A stretch of 64,000 bases of DNA. Source: Cylicocyclus nassatus (taxonomy: Eukaryota > Nematoda > Chromadorea > Rhabditida > Strongylidae). Shown piece after piece: positions 44,341-57,060 of this stretch. The notes beneath the pieces are model-generated. The model was not told where the DNA came from. It saw only the letters and a program-made list of their open reading frames with translations, and made no database searches. The position numbers were made by a program, and so were the translations under genes. The stretch covers positions 29,801,521 to 29,865,520 of the forward strand of contig CATQJL010000001.1 in assembly GCA_958299035.1 (NCBI GenBank). Reading direction: 5' to 3'. Positions within the stretch are counted from its first letter, which is position 1, and each line of letters begins with the position of its first letter.

Positions 44341-45244
44341 TCTATAGACTATTGATTTGTTTACGTTCTTCTGAGGAAATTAGGACTTATCTGTTTCAAC
44401 CGAACATTTTCCCATAGTCAAAGCGAGGGCGGTAATCTCATTTCCACCTCAGGATCACAAGGATGCGGTATCGAAGTGGATGTCTCAGGGTAGGTCATCT
44501 ATAACAAAGAAGAGGGGCGGGGGATACTGGAGGATACTCGCAGTGCAGTAATCTTGCTGACAACCTATAGCATCTATCCCACAACGAACAATACCCCGGG
44601 CTGGACCGGGAAAGTCAGTCAGTCCATAATGAAAATGCAAAAACTAACTCTCTGCCTCAAACTTTATGTAGGCTTCCAAATGAAAAAACAATATTTGTAT
44701 TCATAAGAATGAGTCGGTTGTTAATTTCTCTTCGAAGAGAGCCGAAGTATTCCGGAAAACGCAAGCTCATTAGGCACATTATCAGCGCAAAATGAGGTTT
44801 GAGAAAGGAAGCAGATATGACGCAATTCGAAAGCAGTGTCATTACAAGCAACTGCAATTGTCCGCTCTTACAGCTCCGTGTCTAGTGTTGGTGTGTATGT
44901 GAATCAGCAAAGTCACGTGTATCAGCAAAATTATAAAATAGCAGTTCAATGGAATTCTTATCATAATGTTTTTGTGATTTAGTAGTATCTGGGGGAGATG
45001 TGGGAAATGATAAAAGTGGAGAGGCTTCTTTTTGAAAATTAGCCGAGAAAATAGTAGCTGTTGCAATGTAGATAACATCTAGAGTGCCCGCGTGTCAGGG
45101 TTCTGCCTACGCCTTGCCAAGACCAACATGGACACTTCACATACTGGTCGGTTGGTTGCGGCGCTAGGACGCAACCTCCAAATAAACAGCAGAAATGGAT
45201 AACAGTAGATTCCACTCATCCGAGTCCTCTAGCGGAAGGGCATG
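44341..45244. other. Spacer with a block conserved beside S1
   Basis: The segment 44660-44815 matches 27640-27800, on the same side of the dead S2 as that block is of S1. This shows S1 and S2 were duplicated with flanking DNA. Nothing else was recognised. Confidence 0.4.
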
Positions 45245-45580
45245 CGTTGTAGTATAGGCGCTTCACCTAAAAAAGTAAAATTTTGCAAAACCGTTTTTGC
45301 ATCTACCAAACTAATCATCTTTTTCGGTCCGCATCTGTCAAAAATGGGTTATGTCAACTCTGGCAGCATTTTGTCATGGTGGATTCGCCGCTCGTTGTTC
45401 GTACTGTGCTTTAGCGGTAGCTAAGTCGGCTTGTACTGCATTTTTGCACTATAGGCAAGTTGGAGCTCCTTACGTGCTTTTTAAATCTTGAAGAATGCTT
45501 AAATATAATGAGATGAATAAGACTGCCGTGCAAGAACCTGATTAAAGCGTCACTGCGTTCCAAAATCAAACAATCGTAAA
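45245..45580 (-). pseudogene. S2, decayed copy of the S gene family
   Basis: The - strand matches exons 3 and 2 of S1 (GCCTATAGTGCAAAA, AAAGCACAGTACGAACAACG, GCGGACCGAAAAAG for exon 3; TTCTTGCACGGCAG for exon 2). Deletions and stop codons break every frame. No exon 1 was found; upstream DNA at 46400-46560 still resembles the S1 promoter side, but a Helitron-like fragment (46105-46325) lies between. Confidence 0.75.
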
Positions 45581-46104
45581 ATAGAGAATTACTTAAAAGA
45601 AGATCTTATGATGCCTTAACATTTAACGTCAACGTTTATAGACAACGACCAGACAAAGTCGGGATTTTTTGGCATCATTACATTGTGAATGATTGATTTA
45701 ATCTATTACAATATCAAAGCAATGATTTCATTATTGCATTTGAGAGTTATGGTAAGGCAATTTTTGAATGGGAAAAGAAAAAGAATTGTCACAGAATCGG
45801 GTGCCTTTCCTCAAATCTCGAGACAGATCTTCTTTCAAATGTAGGCGAAAGAGGAAGTTTAGAAGGGAAAGTGAGAAGTACGAGCTCCTCACAGTTTGTC
45901 GACATAGACAGGTCCTCTTCTTATCCAAGCAATGACGAAGCATGCAAGGAGATACTTTCAACATTTTATTGCCAAAAATGGAGAGTTTGAGTGTTGCTTA
46001 GGACATCAATGTGTAGCTGTTTTCATTTGAGCAACCTTTGTGTGATTGCTTAGAGCTTGCACTAACAGTTCGGATATCCAGAACATAAAGTTTTTGACGT
46101 CGTA

Positions 46105-46325
46105 CTAGCTGGCAAATCCGGCTCCACCCGGCCCTGTCAATATTATATTCGTAATCAGCATGCTCGATAACCCCTCCCCCCGTGCCAACTCCCAGGCCAT
46201 AGTTCAAACTTTGCAAAAGATGGATAAAATCGTATCGATTGATAACGAAAAGTAGCCTAAGACATCCGCCCGCCCCGGAGTGTATGGGTGCAAAGTTTGG
46301 TCCGGAACGGTCCAGACAATACTAC
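46105..46325 (-). mobile_element. Helitron-like repeat fragment, 3' part
   Basis: On the - strand it ends GACAGGGCCGGGTGGAGCCG..CCAGCTAG then T, the same terminus as the copy ending at 60206. The 5' part is missing. Confidence 0.6.
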
Positions 46326-48931
46326 CGAGAAAGATCTTTAGTTAAAGTAGATCTTACGGTCCAAAATGAGAGAGCTAAGGATAGTTATTTGTGAGTCCAT
46401 TAAGAAAGGACTCACACATAGAAAAACTAATCTATTTCTGTCTAAACGCACGGTCGACCTAGCTTTCTCATACCAATGACTAACATCAGTCAATAGAATT
46501 AGGCTTTTAGTCATGCTTATTTCACAGCAGTGTCGACCTGCAGTTCATGCTATCTACATTTAAGAATCTTTACTCCAAAGCAACTAAAAGTTATCAACTC
46601 TACTACAAAGTCTTCTCAAGCAATAGCAATAACAGCTAACTGGTACACCTAGTCTTGTAGACTTGAACATTTTGTTCTTACTCATGCGGACATTACCAAA
46701 GTATGAAATATAAAGTCAAAATAATAGATGAAGGTAAGCCGAATTACTGACTGTACAACAGCGAAACTCAATTTGCCAATTCATTTGACTGAATTGCTAT
46801 CGTAAATTTCCTAGCAGTGAGAGACTTCTTAGTTGAAGTGGGCAAAATAGCCAATTTTGAACTCCGTATGAGTCGATTTTCATACTTTCCAGATCCATTC
46901 TTCATTATATGGTGGCGTTTTCAAATCTCTGTGCATTACTATGTTCATCGTACATTTAAGTTTTTCTTGAAAGAGTGTTACGATATTTCCGACCAAAACC
47001 TGTTTATAAGTAATTTTCCTCAGCATTTTTGACGTAGATACTTGGATGCATTTCAATTCAGCTTGTTTTTTATGTGAGTCTCTTGATCAACAGTTTCCCT
47101 GTTACTGTCGCCATTTAGATATATCGATTTTGAAGCGAAACACATTCTGTTTTTGAACTATCGGGCCTTCGTTAGACTTATCACGATCTTTGCTTCAATT
47201 TCTTTCAGAGTCATTCAGAATCAGCTGTACTGACTAGGCGAAAAGTATGCTTATTGTAACTAAAATCTCCAATGTTTAATTTATTTTAGCAGCTTTCAAA
47301 TTCTTACCACTTGTTCTACTTTTTGTCTTTAGCCTTCCCGTGTGCAATAATTCTACTCGCAAGTCGATTGAGAACACAGGTCTCTCTGTGTAAACAGTGA
47401 CTCGATAGTTACTCTTGAATCACCGCTAGGTGCACAAAAAATGGACTTCGGCTGATCGCACCTCACAAATAGACGAGTTGCAAAAAATGTGCTTCTTTAT
47501 CGGCGGGCTGTTCCTTGATATAGCGAAGTAAGCGATATTTGATAGGTTGACATAACTGATACTTTTTGCGTAGCTGTTTGCAGCTAGACATCTAGGATAG
47601 CGTGAAGGAGAAAAATCCCGTTGTTGAAATTGATTAAAAAGTCATGCGGCTTTGCCAGAAATGGTTGGATTACATTAGACTGATAATTGAGTCCTGTGCC
47701 AGAAATCATGGTAATTTCATTTCACGGTCTTCAAAATCATTTTGGGTTATGTATTTATACCATTTTATTTGATCTAACACAAAGCATGATTGTAATAAGA
47801 ACGACTATATTAGGTTGTAACGAGAGTTCCAAGCAGCTTTGGAAATTTTGTTTCAGTCTCATTTTTTTGCACTCGGTCCAGTCTTAATAACAAACATCTC
47901 ACATGGTGTAGAAAAAACCCTAGGCTTTTCGGACTCGCATCCAGTTTTTATCGATCTCAAGCCGTATTTGATTTATATACCAAAAAAAGATGTCTAGGTC
48001 GTGAGAAAGTTCCAACATTTTTATTTTTGCTGCGATTTTTTCATACACAAAGAAAACCATTTGAGGGTTGGTCAGTGTGAATAAGCAGGCTGTCCACTTC
48101 ATAACTGCAGCTGTGCTTGGATTTTACAATGGGCGAAATAAATTCACAAGTTTTCAAACTACTAGGATAGTCGTCATTTTAACGATTTTCAAGCCTTAAA
48201 CACCATCTACGTCAAGCGGTCCCACATGGTAGTAATTAATTGGTCGCCAATGAGTTAAAGTTAGAGGTTTTAATTGAAGTAAAATTAAAAGATCTTTATG
48301 GATATTTCAAATCTATAACATTGTTCTATAAAAATTGACAGTCATTGTGTTTTGTACGAACATTATCCTCATATTTGCAATAAAGTAGCTTGAGGAAAAG
48401 AACAAATTCTTATTAATAGAAAAAGTAGCTTGTGAAGTGGCTTACTGGACCACTATCAATCAAAATACAACTCCAGTAAAGCTTGCATTTTCAACAACCG
48501 AATCTGAGTATAGTTTAAACTAAGACGTCGGTCTGTCTGTGCTCCATATGGTGCTAAAAGGATATGGTTTTTTCTTCAAAATCTCCCAAATCAGACGTAT
48601 CCATTTACGATAAAATGCTGGACTTGTAAGGCTAAGACAAACTCTCCTCATTTCCTCCCAATTCAGGAATAAAATATCGGTGGCAATGATATAAATTACA
48701 CGACAAGAACAGGAGTTCAATTTAAGGCCAACAAAAAGTGGCAAAGACTGCGCAGTACATGTCTGTTTGCTCAGTGTTTTCTCAGAGGTATAAAAGTGTT
48801 GTTTGAAGTTTCTGACGTAGGGAACTCCACTTTTATGCAAATGTCGCTTTTGTTTGCCTATTTACCACTTAGCATTATCGCCGTGGTTCGAGTTTATGTT
48901 TTCAGTGCTTGCAAACGCCACCTCTCACGCT
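46326..48931. other. Gene-free DNA between S2 and S3
   Basis: The segment 46400-46560 resembles DNA upstream of S1. A lone mariner-like terminus TTAGGTTGTAACGAGAGTTC lies at 47813 without a partner. The - strand frame at 48840-48520 shares a CTAQSLP word with 32180-32110 but has no other support. Confidence 0.35.
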
Positions 48932-48973
48932 TATAAGATTACTTATTTATCAACTTCATGTAATATCTAACAG
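48932..48973 (+). promoter_or_regulatory. Promoter of S3
   Basis: TATAAG lies at 48932-48937, 42 bp before the ATG, the same spacing as in the CAP genes. The bases before the ATG, ATCTAACAG, could act as a spliced-leader acceptor (inference). Confidence 0.55.
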
Positions 48974-50194
48974 ATGAGACTACTTCTACTACTTTGCGCC
49001 TCAAGCGTTATGGTCCTTTCCGGTCCCGTATACATCGACGAGCTCGAAGACCTCCTTCCTCGGGGTGCTGATAAAAGAGAGTTGGAAATGCTTGATGATG
49101 ACAAATATATGATCAGGTACGCTCTTAAAGGTTTAAAAGTGAATATAGTCAATGGGTTTATGTGCACGATTTCACATTTTCTAAGATGGGGCTAGCCATA
49201 AAGCAAAAGTACTGATTTTCTTACTTTTTGACTTCCTTCATCGTTTCGAATTGTGTTCAAAAAACGTAGGTTTTTGCATCCAATGTATTTGAACCTGCGT
49301 GCATGCCCACTTTCTGTGCAGCTTGCTATTACACACATTATCCAAGGAATCTAGTAGGCTGTACCTTTGACACAGTTGGATGGCAGCTGGAAGGCGATCG
49401 CTGTAACCGCGACCCAGTCTGCGTCTCTCTCGCAAGCGTGTTTTTCGATCATTCCCCAGCCTTGATTGGGCATCAAAGCCCCGCCTTCCAGCCGTCAATC
49501 CCGTTAAATAGGGTACGTATAGGGAGAAGGGAAAAAGAGGATTTTAAATGCACGCAAAGTGTTCCGTAGTGAATTTATCACTCATAGCTGAATTATTTTT
49601 CAGAATTTGGTTGTTATTTTTAACGATGGAGTGAAAGAATGGATATCAAACTTCCCAAAAATAAACTTGGGGTTACTCAACTTCTGAGAGTCACTCAGAC
49701 TGGTTTTTGAGCTTCCCACCCATTCTGGCAAAACTTTCTCGCCCTTTTCTTCCCTCTTCCTCTAAATTAACTTTTCTTGGGTTGCTAGTATTGGATTTCG
49801 CTATATTTTTTGTAAACATAATGGAAATGTAGGTAAAGACATCTAGTAACTCTTATTATAGGTCGGAGAAGCAAAGGCGTCTCGACGCAATCTTACAGCG
49901 TCAACCAGATTACATACAAGTAGGAAAAAGCTACAAAGTTGCAGAAATATGATTCCATGCTTTCAGCAAACTTATAAAGCAAAAGTCGCACAAAAGCAAG
50001 CTCAAAGAGCATCAAAACAGCAGTACAAGCAAATCAGAGCTGATCAGCAAGGGCGAGGAAGTTTTGTAGCCGAAGAGATCGCTATCGATAACGACATGGG
50101 TATCTCTTCAGCTGAAGCTGATCGAAGGGAATATAAAGTAAATTTTGTGTTTACACATACCTGTAAGCATGAATCAAAGCAACTTTTTAGTTGA
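48974..50194 (+). CDS. Small secreted protein S3, unrecognised family
   Basis: Three exons: 48974-49116, 49862-49919, 49967-50194 (stop TGA), 142 residues. It is a paralogue of S1 with the same phases and a 47-nt intron 2. A signal peptide (MRLLLLLCASSVMVLSG) is followed by PVYIDELEDLLPRGADKREL, then RSEKQRRLDAILQRQPDYIQ, then a very basic glutamine- and lysine-rich stretch (KAKVAQKQAQRASKQQYKQ) and GISSAEADRREYK. The conserved parts against S1 are the GPVYIDELEDL box, the RSEKQ.RL..IL.RQ..YIQ box and the SSAEADRR box. The protein is probably secreted; its function is unknown. The last 18 residues follow a potential GTAAAT donor, so the C-terminus is less certain than the rest. Confidence 0.8.
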
Positions 50195-50299
50195 AGCGCC
50201 GCTACTATGCTGCAAACCCGTCGCTAATGTTTGATGATGATTAGGAGACGATTTGTGGTATAAAATTGGACGCAGTGGTTGTGTTATTACTGCTCGTAC

Positions 50300-50305
50300 A
50301 ATAAA
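50300..50305 (+). terminator. Poly(A) signal of S3
   Basis: AATAAA, 105 nt after the S3 stop, is the first canonical hexamer downstream. Confidence 0.55.
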
Positions 50306-51817
50306 ACGTGGCAATTTTCATACCGAGTTCTAAGCAAAAATTAAGACACGTGCCAATAGTAAAACAGTGACCTAGCTAACAGGCTTGCAGCTAATCATTT
50401 TAAGCCTCAAAATCGCCAAGTCTTACTTGGTCTAGCCGCAAGAGCTTTGCAAGCAGTAGAAAAGAGATTTTAAAAAAAGGTGTAATTTAATATTGAATTT
50501 AAAAGATGAAGATTACAAGAAAGTTTTTATTGCATCCTTTATTTGGTACAGGCTACGGCTTAAAAGCATGAAGAAACTCATTATACATCTCATGCAAAAT
50601 CTCAACAATGTTTCTCACAAAGCTGAATTTTAGCCTGGAGGCATGAAGGAGGCCGAAATTGATGACGTCAATATGCATCAACACAACTCATGGCATAAAC
50701 AAACAATTTTCCTGGATCTCTGACTAGCTCCAATAAAGTTCTCAAAATATTTTTTTTATTTGAGTCTTGAAAGTCTTGACTTCGCTCAATGCGTAGAAAC
50801 TGCGACAGATAACCGTATAAAAGTGTTGACGTTTTAAAAAGGGGTGGAGTAGCGCAATTTGCGCGATCGCCAGACAAGTACTTTTATCTAAGTAAAAGAT
50901 CTTTCACGAGTTTCGTTCAAGATAGAGAACCACGCCAACTTTGGATTCCGCAGTCCAAAATGTGTTAAGCGAGAAAATAACAGCACGTTTTCAAAATTTT
51001 TTGTTTCTTTTTAAAAATTTCTAAAAGTGGGATTTTGTGCAGCCGATAGATCTTGCTCTTGCCTATATTTTGGCCACTTATGACGAAGATTTGAAGAAAA
51101 AAGACAGAAAATGCATTTCTCTTCATGGCATTTAATCTTTTGCTATGATGTTGCAAACTTTCTGCATACTGGGAAAGAAGTAGACGTTATGACAGTTGAA
51201 CGCCTTCGAAGCAAATGAGCGAGAAAGAACACAATAACTTTCTTCTATTCTGTGTTGCGAGTGATGCGTTTATTTTCACACATTTTTACATGATAAGCGG
51301 TGCTCCAACTTTGATGTTATATGGGTAAGTGACTAAACAAACGTTGTTATATAGAATTGTGAATAGCACACTCAAATGTACCAGTTTCGCAGCTGAATCT
51401 CTATGAAACAGTTGAGGAATCTACAAACTTTAGCTTGGGTATCTCTGTAAATGAAGCTGAATGTCTGTTTTCCGCGCTTGGACGGCCCTCCTTGCCCATT
51501 CAGCGCGGGGCCCCACGAGCGCTCTCCTCCGTGATGCATGCTATCCAAAGCAAGAATTACAAGCGGCAGGGTCTTCTTCTGAGGACCTCCCAACTTTCCA
51601 TTATAAAAATCTCGTCCGAGTTGCTTTTTTGGAATTAGAATAACGCCCCAATATAGGCCTTTTCAGCCCGTTCAAAGCTCAAATTCCGATTCTACGTGGC
51701 GAAAAGGCCTAGAACATGCAAAAAGGTGAAGGTGCAAAATCTGCCGGGACACTGTCTATAAGTTTGTAGCGTTTTTATAAACCAAGAGATGTCATCTTTT
51801 TTAGTAAAAATTAGTAA
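50306..51817. other. Intergenic DNA, nothing recognised
   Basis: No exon of either family and no inverted repeat was seen. A short GC-rich patch lies at 51470-51530. Confidence 0.35.
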
Positions 51818-52210
51818 ATTAGTCAACAAACATTCCCCGACGCAGTAAGACCTCTTGCCACATCTCTGTCAGCTTTTCCACCTCATTTTTCAAACGGCAG
51901 CGCGCCGGGTCTCAAGGAAGTCATCTAGCCAGCGCTCAAATTACTCGCAGTTGAGGCACCTTGCACCTTTCATAAGGTTTGCGAGAGAGCGGAACAAATG
52001 ATAATCTGATAGAGCAAGTGGGGAAAAGTTTGGATACTGGAGTGCCTTCCAGTCAGGTTTTGCAGGACATTTGCCGGTGCCTTCCAGTCAGGTTTTGCAG
52101 GACGTTTGCCGTATGGGGTCACCTTTTGTCGCGCAGGAAAACTTAGTGGATCTGCCTATAGGGCTTTTTTTGTGGTATGGCCTCGTTTAGACGGTGAAAT
52201 TGCATTGCAT
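51818..52210 (-). pseudogene. Mariner transposase, C-terminal half, dead
   Basis: The - strand shows mariner landmarks in changing frames: RLNEAIPQKKPYRQ, then PHTANVLQNL (usual family form HDNARPH..), then YPNFSPLALSDYHLFRSLAN (the PDLAPSDYHLFRSL box with D intact), then FERWLDDFLE and LTEMWQEVLLRRG. In-frame stops and a 35-bp tandem duplication (52042-52111) break the frame. No terminal repeats were located, so element boundaries are unknown. Confidence 0.8.
52042..52111. repeat. 35-bp tandem duplication
   Basis: GTGCCTTCCAGTCAGGTTTT-type units occupy 52042-52076 and 52077-52111 with one mismatch. Because 35 is not a multiple of 3, the duplication shifts the transposase frame. Confidence 0.85.
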
Positions 52211-54410
52211 GGTGCGGTCAACAGTCTCTCTCTTGTCCACCAATAACCCAGGACCTTCCACCCATTCTTCTAAAGGTCATGTTCATATGCACACTGCTTA
52301 ATTCTTGATCTTTAAAAGCAAGCTAATCTCTTTTTGTCTTAAATTGACTAGCGAGCACCATTATTCCATAATATGCTAGCAAACTGTAAGAAACGCTTGC
52401 TTTTTATGCGCAGAATTCATTAGGTGTCGAAAATGCATCTTTTTGCCTTCTTAGATTTCCATCTTTGGAAGCTAAAATATCGGAGTAGATTAGCTTTCCA
52501 TCAAAACCAGTTAGTAATTCAAACGTGATCAGCCCTTTTCACTGATATACACATCCTGCCGAAAATCAACAGCTTCCCAAAGAATTGAGGAGAAAAATGA
52601 AGACGCTACGAACTCATGAAGTATGTGTGTAAAGAATATTATGTGATAGTAAATAAATGTTATATGTGTAATATATGTGTATACGTATGTTCCAAATAAA
52701 AAAATTATTTTTGAACCAATACGGACTAAACTTAGCACACATCCGCTTCCGGGTCGAGAATGGATATTGATCATTCAACTGTAACGCAAAAACAGTCACC
52801 TGCAGCTATTATTAGTCGAGAGAATATAACATGTTCATATAAATAAAGCGAACAATTCGAATCTTGTGGTAAAAATTTGCTCGTGAAATCGTATTGTTGT
52901 TGTCTTCCATAAAAGAGTTAGTTTCGAAGCATCGGAGCGCAACACACATTATATGCATTGCATACGTATCCTGCTGGACACTGACTATTCACGCACGGCC
53001 CTGAAATGTGTAGTTCTGTTCTCACTGTATCCATATTTCGCTTAGGATGGCCTCACCCACGCACTGCTGATTTGAGTGGGGAGCAGAAGTTGTGTAGTAA
53101 TACTCTAAGTAGTACTGATAAGGCAAATATTGTGTCTGCTCTGTAAAAAGAATTTGTTTAATAATTTTGAAAAGCTCCAACATTTGTGGCTAGATTATTG
53201 GGTTGCCCGAGTACAACACTTTCAAGGAATGTAATAAGACGGCTTGTTAAATGTGGGTGGTGGAAGCAACTTTCTTCTGCAAACTCACTTTCACTATTTG
53301 AGACAATATAAATGCTTGTCATTAAATTCCGCTTTACCAACTCTTCCGCAGAAAATCTCAAACATAGCAAAATTACGACGAGTTTCATAAAGGGCAACAT
53401 TCTGACAATACTCTGCAAGTAAGTAAGCTTTCTTCAAACACAGAGAGGTGAAAACACTATACTTACCGATTAACGCGAAGAAGTGGAAGCTGCAGCTGCC
53501 GAGTCCAAGTGAAATGACTTTGAATGCCGAAGGTATACGTATCTTGCGAGCACTTGGCTTACTCAAAAGTATCCTCCAAAAAAAGTTGTTCAAACAAAAG
53601 TAGCATCTCATGAAAACCGGTTTGTACTTGTTTGATCTTCTGAAATTGCTTCGTCATACTCCACTCTTCCTAAGTTTAGTTCAAAGTTACAATGAGACAC
53701 TGCAGAAAATGCACAGTGAGTGAAAAGATTGTTTGCATAATGTTTATGACTCAATTCTTTCCAAGGTCAAGGCGAGCTTACAAAGCTGTCCTTCGCAGCT
53801 GCTTAGATCTATCTTTTTTTATTGGAAAGACCATCGGTGTACTGAGCAAGGATGACTAGTAACCGCAGATTTGCAGGGAAATGAAAGAAAAATTCTCGGC
53901 TGTCGTAAGTTTTCCAGTGTGGGGTAATCAGAGATGTCCCTTTTGACTCTTTGCGCCAGAGCATCGAAGTCTTATGCAAGCTAGATTTTGTTTTTTTCCA
54001 GGATCAAGCGTGGAGCGTGGCACGTCATTCCTGGGGGATTAAGGGCTTAGAGGGGGAAGGAAGTTGTAATCGACTTGGTACTGATAACATGATTTGTACT
54101 GAAAAAGTCAGTCAAGCCAATTATAGAAAATGCAAGCACGCTGAGGTATCAATGGGAAGAGAGGTATTAATTATTGAAAAGTGTGTACTTCTTTTGGGAC
54201 ACCCTGTACATCAAATATCGTAATAAATTTCTCCGTATCGCTTTTCACTGATTAAGTCTATTTTGGGCAGGAATCTTGATAGAGAAGGAAAAATTGTGGA
54301 ATACGGAATTTCGGACATAGAAATAATTTTTGGTCATTGATAGAGATTGAATGGTCGAATGAAAGAAAGTTAGAAGTACTGGTTTACCATTATCATCTAG
54401 AAAACCATCA
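52211..54410. other. Gene-free DNA with two repeat fragments
   Basis: The segment 52571-52619 matches the right terminus of the foldback at 18910-19838. The segment 52660-52775 is a Helitron-like fragment (GTATGTTCCAAATAAAA, TTTGAACCAATACGGACTAA). A mariner-like terminus GGGACACCCTGTACA lies near 54200. No gene was recognised. Confidence 0.4.
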
Positions 54411-54793
54411 TCTTATATATAAAGCTGATTGTCTGTATGTATGTATGTATGTATGTCTGTATGTACGTATGTTCCGAATAAAAAATTCCATTTCTGAACC
54501 GATCCGGACCAAACTTGGCACACATACACCTTACCCCGGTGGGTGTCATAGGCTACTTTTCGTCATCGATCGACGTCGATTTCTATCGATTTTTTTGCAG
54601 AGTTCACCTACGGGGCTGAGAGTTGGCACAGGGGGGTAAGTGAGCATGGGGATTCCGAATACAATATCAGTTTCCAGAATTATCGATTACTTTTATCGAT
54701 TTTATCGATTTTTTTGTAAAGTTTGAATTGCGGGGCTGGGAGTTTGCACAGGGGGGTATTCGAACATGCTGATTACGAACACAATATTAGTTT

Positions 54794-55769
54794 GGCGCTA
54801 TTCGGCTATTCGGGCCCCGAAATTTTTTTTTGCCGCAGAGCTTGCTCAAACTTTATGTATTAGGGTTATCTTACGTGCTGAAAATAGATATCACACTTTC
54901 TCCGCAGAACGTCTCCCCGTGTGGTTACTTACGGTAGTTGTACGGTAGGAAGTCAAAACCATGAATTCGGCTGGAGTTTAGTCCAGAGAACTTATTCGAC
55001 ATGCTGATTACGTTTTCATACTCTCTCTGCATTGGGACCTTTTCATAGAGTTATGGTGGTTATACGGGATGGGTCAAAAACATAGATTTGCTTTAAACTT
55101 CGTCTAGGGTGGTCATTTAACGCGCTGAACATAAATATCATGCTGATTTCGCAGGGTAGTGCATTTTCATGGGTTACGTTGGGTGTAGATGGACGAAGTT
55201 ACAGATTTGCTCAAAACCTTACCTGTAACGGTTCACAAGTATACTGCTTATGAATACGATGCTTGCTCGCTGTCACAACGCATTAGTGAAATTATGGTGA
55301 GTTGCAGAAGTTGAATGGACATTTTTTCGCTTTCGGACCAATTTAGATCCCAGATATTCACGAAATGGGGAAAACGGTTGTTTTGCATGACGGTCTCCAG
55401 CGCCATCCTGATAACCTGTCCCAACGTGTAACGCACGCGGCAAATCTCCCTCCCCCTGTTTTTGCTTAGGCAAAAGCCGCCGAAGGGTGTCTCGCGCGCG
55501 GCAGTGGCCCTATAAGGAAAGCATTACGGTCGTGGGAATCCTCCTATACCACAAAAAGTGCTTTTATCGCGAGGAGTGAAAACGATATTCTTGAAACAGC
55601 ACTTTAGGTAAACCCCTGACAAGGTTTCAGGCAGGTTTACGATTTTTACCCGCTGCCACACGAAATGACTACCATATTCGTCATCAGCGGCTTGAATAAC
55701 CCCCATACACCGAGTTTGAGCAAGACACACCACAAAAACATTTTGGGGCCCGGACAGCCGAATAACGCC
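54794..55769. mobile_element. Inverted-repeat DNA element nested in the Helitron-like repeat
   Basis: The ends GGCGCTATTCGGCTATTCGG and the near-complement CCGGACAGCCGAATAACGCC enclose 976 bp. Flanks TTAGTTT and TCAGTTT suggest a short, mutated target duplication. No transposase motif is visible. Confidence 0.65.
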
Positions 55770-56032
55770 ATCAGTTTTTAGAGTTATCCTTACTTCTATC
55801 GATTTTATTGTTTTTTTTTTTACAAAGTTTGAGCTACGGGGCTGGGGGTTGGTGAGGAAGGTAGGTGAGCATACTGATTACTCACACAGCGGGAATAGGG
55901 AATTACATGTTCAAGTGGTAGAACCTTTATCAATTGAATAGTGCGACTTTCAATAAATCTCGGCATGATAGTAATATTTTGCTCTTTCTTCTTAAGCCAT
56001 ACACGAGATTGATAATCGATTTGTTTGATCCG

Positions 56033-56068
56033 CAGCTAACGTTTCGGCAGATCGCCTTCGTCAGAGCC
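56033..56068 (-). ncRNA. Hammerhead-ribozyme-like motif, inverted PLE2 pseudo-LTR
   Basis: On the - strand it reads GGCU, CUGACGA, GGC stem with loop GAUCU, GCC, GAAAC and GUU, then AGC. The CUGANGA and GAAA boxes are intact; the 3' side of stem I is slightly altered. Confidence 0.5.
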
Positions 56069-56298
56069 TGTAAGGGACAATACGATTTGCATCCAATTCG
56101 AACCGGCACCTCCACAGCTGAACAGACGAAATGCTAGACCTCGTTTTCGATTACTAGTTCAGCTGCACGGTCAAGCACGTACCCTTTGGATTACGCCGAT
56201 ACTCCTCTTCAGAGGAAAAGTTGGGTCACGTCGTCCGGTGATAGAGAAAGTTTGACTTGTTAGACTTGCATGCAGACCGCTACTTATATACTACCAGA

Positions 56299-56998
56299 TC
56301 AGAATAACTGATCTAGATAAGGAAAAAGTTCATGCGTAATCGCTAGGTTTTCCTCTTTTCGGTTCATTCTTGGGTTTCTGGCATGAATCCAGAACGCTTC
56401 CAAACACTTACGTGCTTGTGTCTGGGATTCATAGGCCAAGATTCTTACAGAAATCTCAAAGTTTGATCCTGCATGTTGCGCTACTCTGTGGGTGCCTAGG
56501 GGTGTCGATGTACGTGCCTTATCTGTGCCGTCTATATGCTCTTTGATACGGATACATAGTGGATGCGCTGTTTCCCCTATGTATTCCTCACCGCAAGTCG
56601 TGCATGAGATTAAGTAGATGACTCCAGTTGCCATGCAATCCTCTTCTCTGCTTGCAGGGCAGATTATGCAATTCGGGGTGACACAATTGCGATCATACAA
56701 GCGATTGCGAACTAAGATGGTTTTCAGGTTGTTTGGCGGTAGTTCAACAAAAGTAACCAGATTCTCAAATCCTACTCTTCTCAAGCACTGTCGCAATGAT
56801 GCACTCATTTCTTTAGATATATATGGGATGCAAAATGTAACTTTTTTCAGTAACGTGAGGGGCATCTGCTCGCACGTGATCTCTACTGCTTCTCTTTGTT
56901 ATTCCTGCATGTGTATATCCATTAGAAGCCGCTATACTACGGGCAAGCGCCATCGATTCTGCCTTTTCTTGCGGACCACTAGAGACCAGGTCTAGCAT
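56299..56998 (-). pseudogene. PLE2 inverted partial copy: GIY-YIG fragment
   Basis: The - strand frame at 56865-56299 includes LPPNNLKTILVRNRLYDRNC, a CIICPASREEDC knuckle, GVIYLISCTTCGEEYIGETA, CIRIKEHIDG and ARNPRMNRKEE, ending PYLDQLF. Upstream residues (56998-56813) are in another frame. It is an almost identical inverted duplicate of the C-terminus at 59100-59832. Confidence 0.85.
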
Positions 56999-57060
56999 TT
57001 CGTCTGTTCAGCTGTGGAGGTGCCGGTTCGAATTGGGTGCAAATCGTATTGTCCCTTACA

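Noticed and set aside
47813..48200. Another complete mariner-like element from the TTAGGTTGTAACG terminus
   Set aside because: No inverted partner was found, so only a lone terminus can be claimed.
48520..48840. 106-codon - strand frame upstream of S3
   Set aside because: It shares one short word with 32110-32180 but has no splice sites, signal or motif, and overlaps the likely S3 upstream region.
57025..57050. tRNA-like T-loop word GGTTCGAATT
   Set aside because: It is part of the PLE2 pseudo-LTR, occurs in all three copies, and has no cloverleaf around it.
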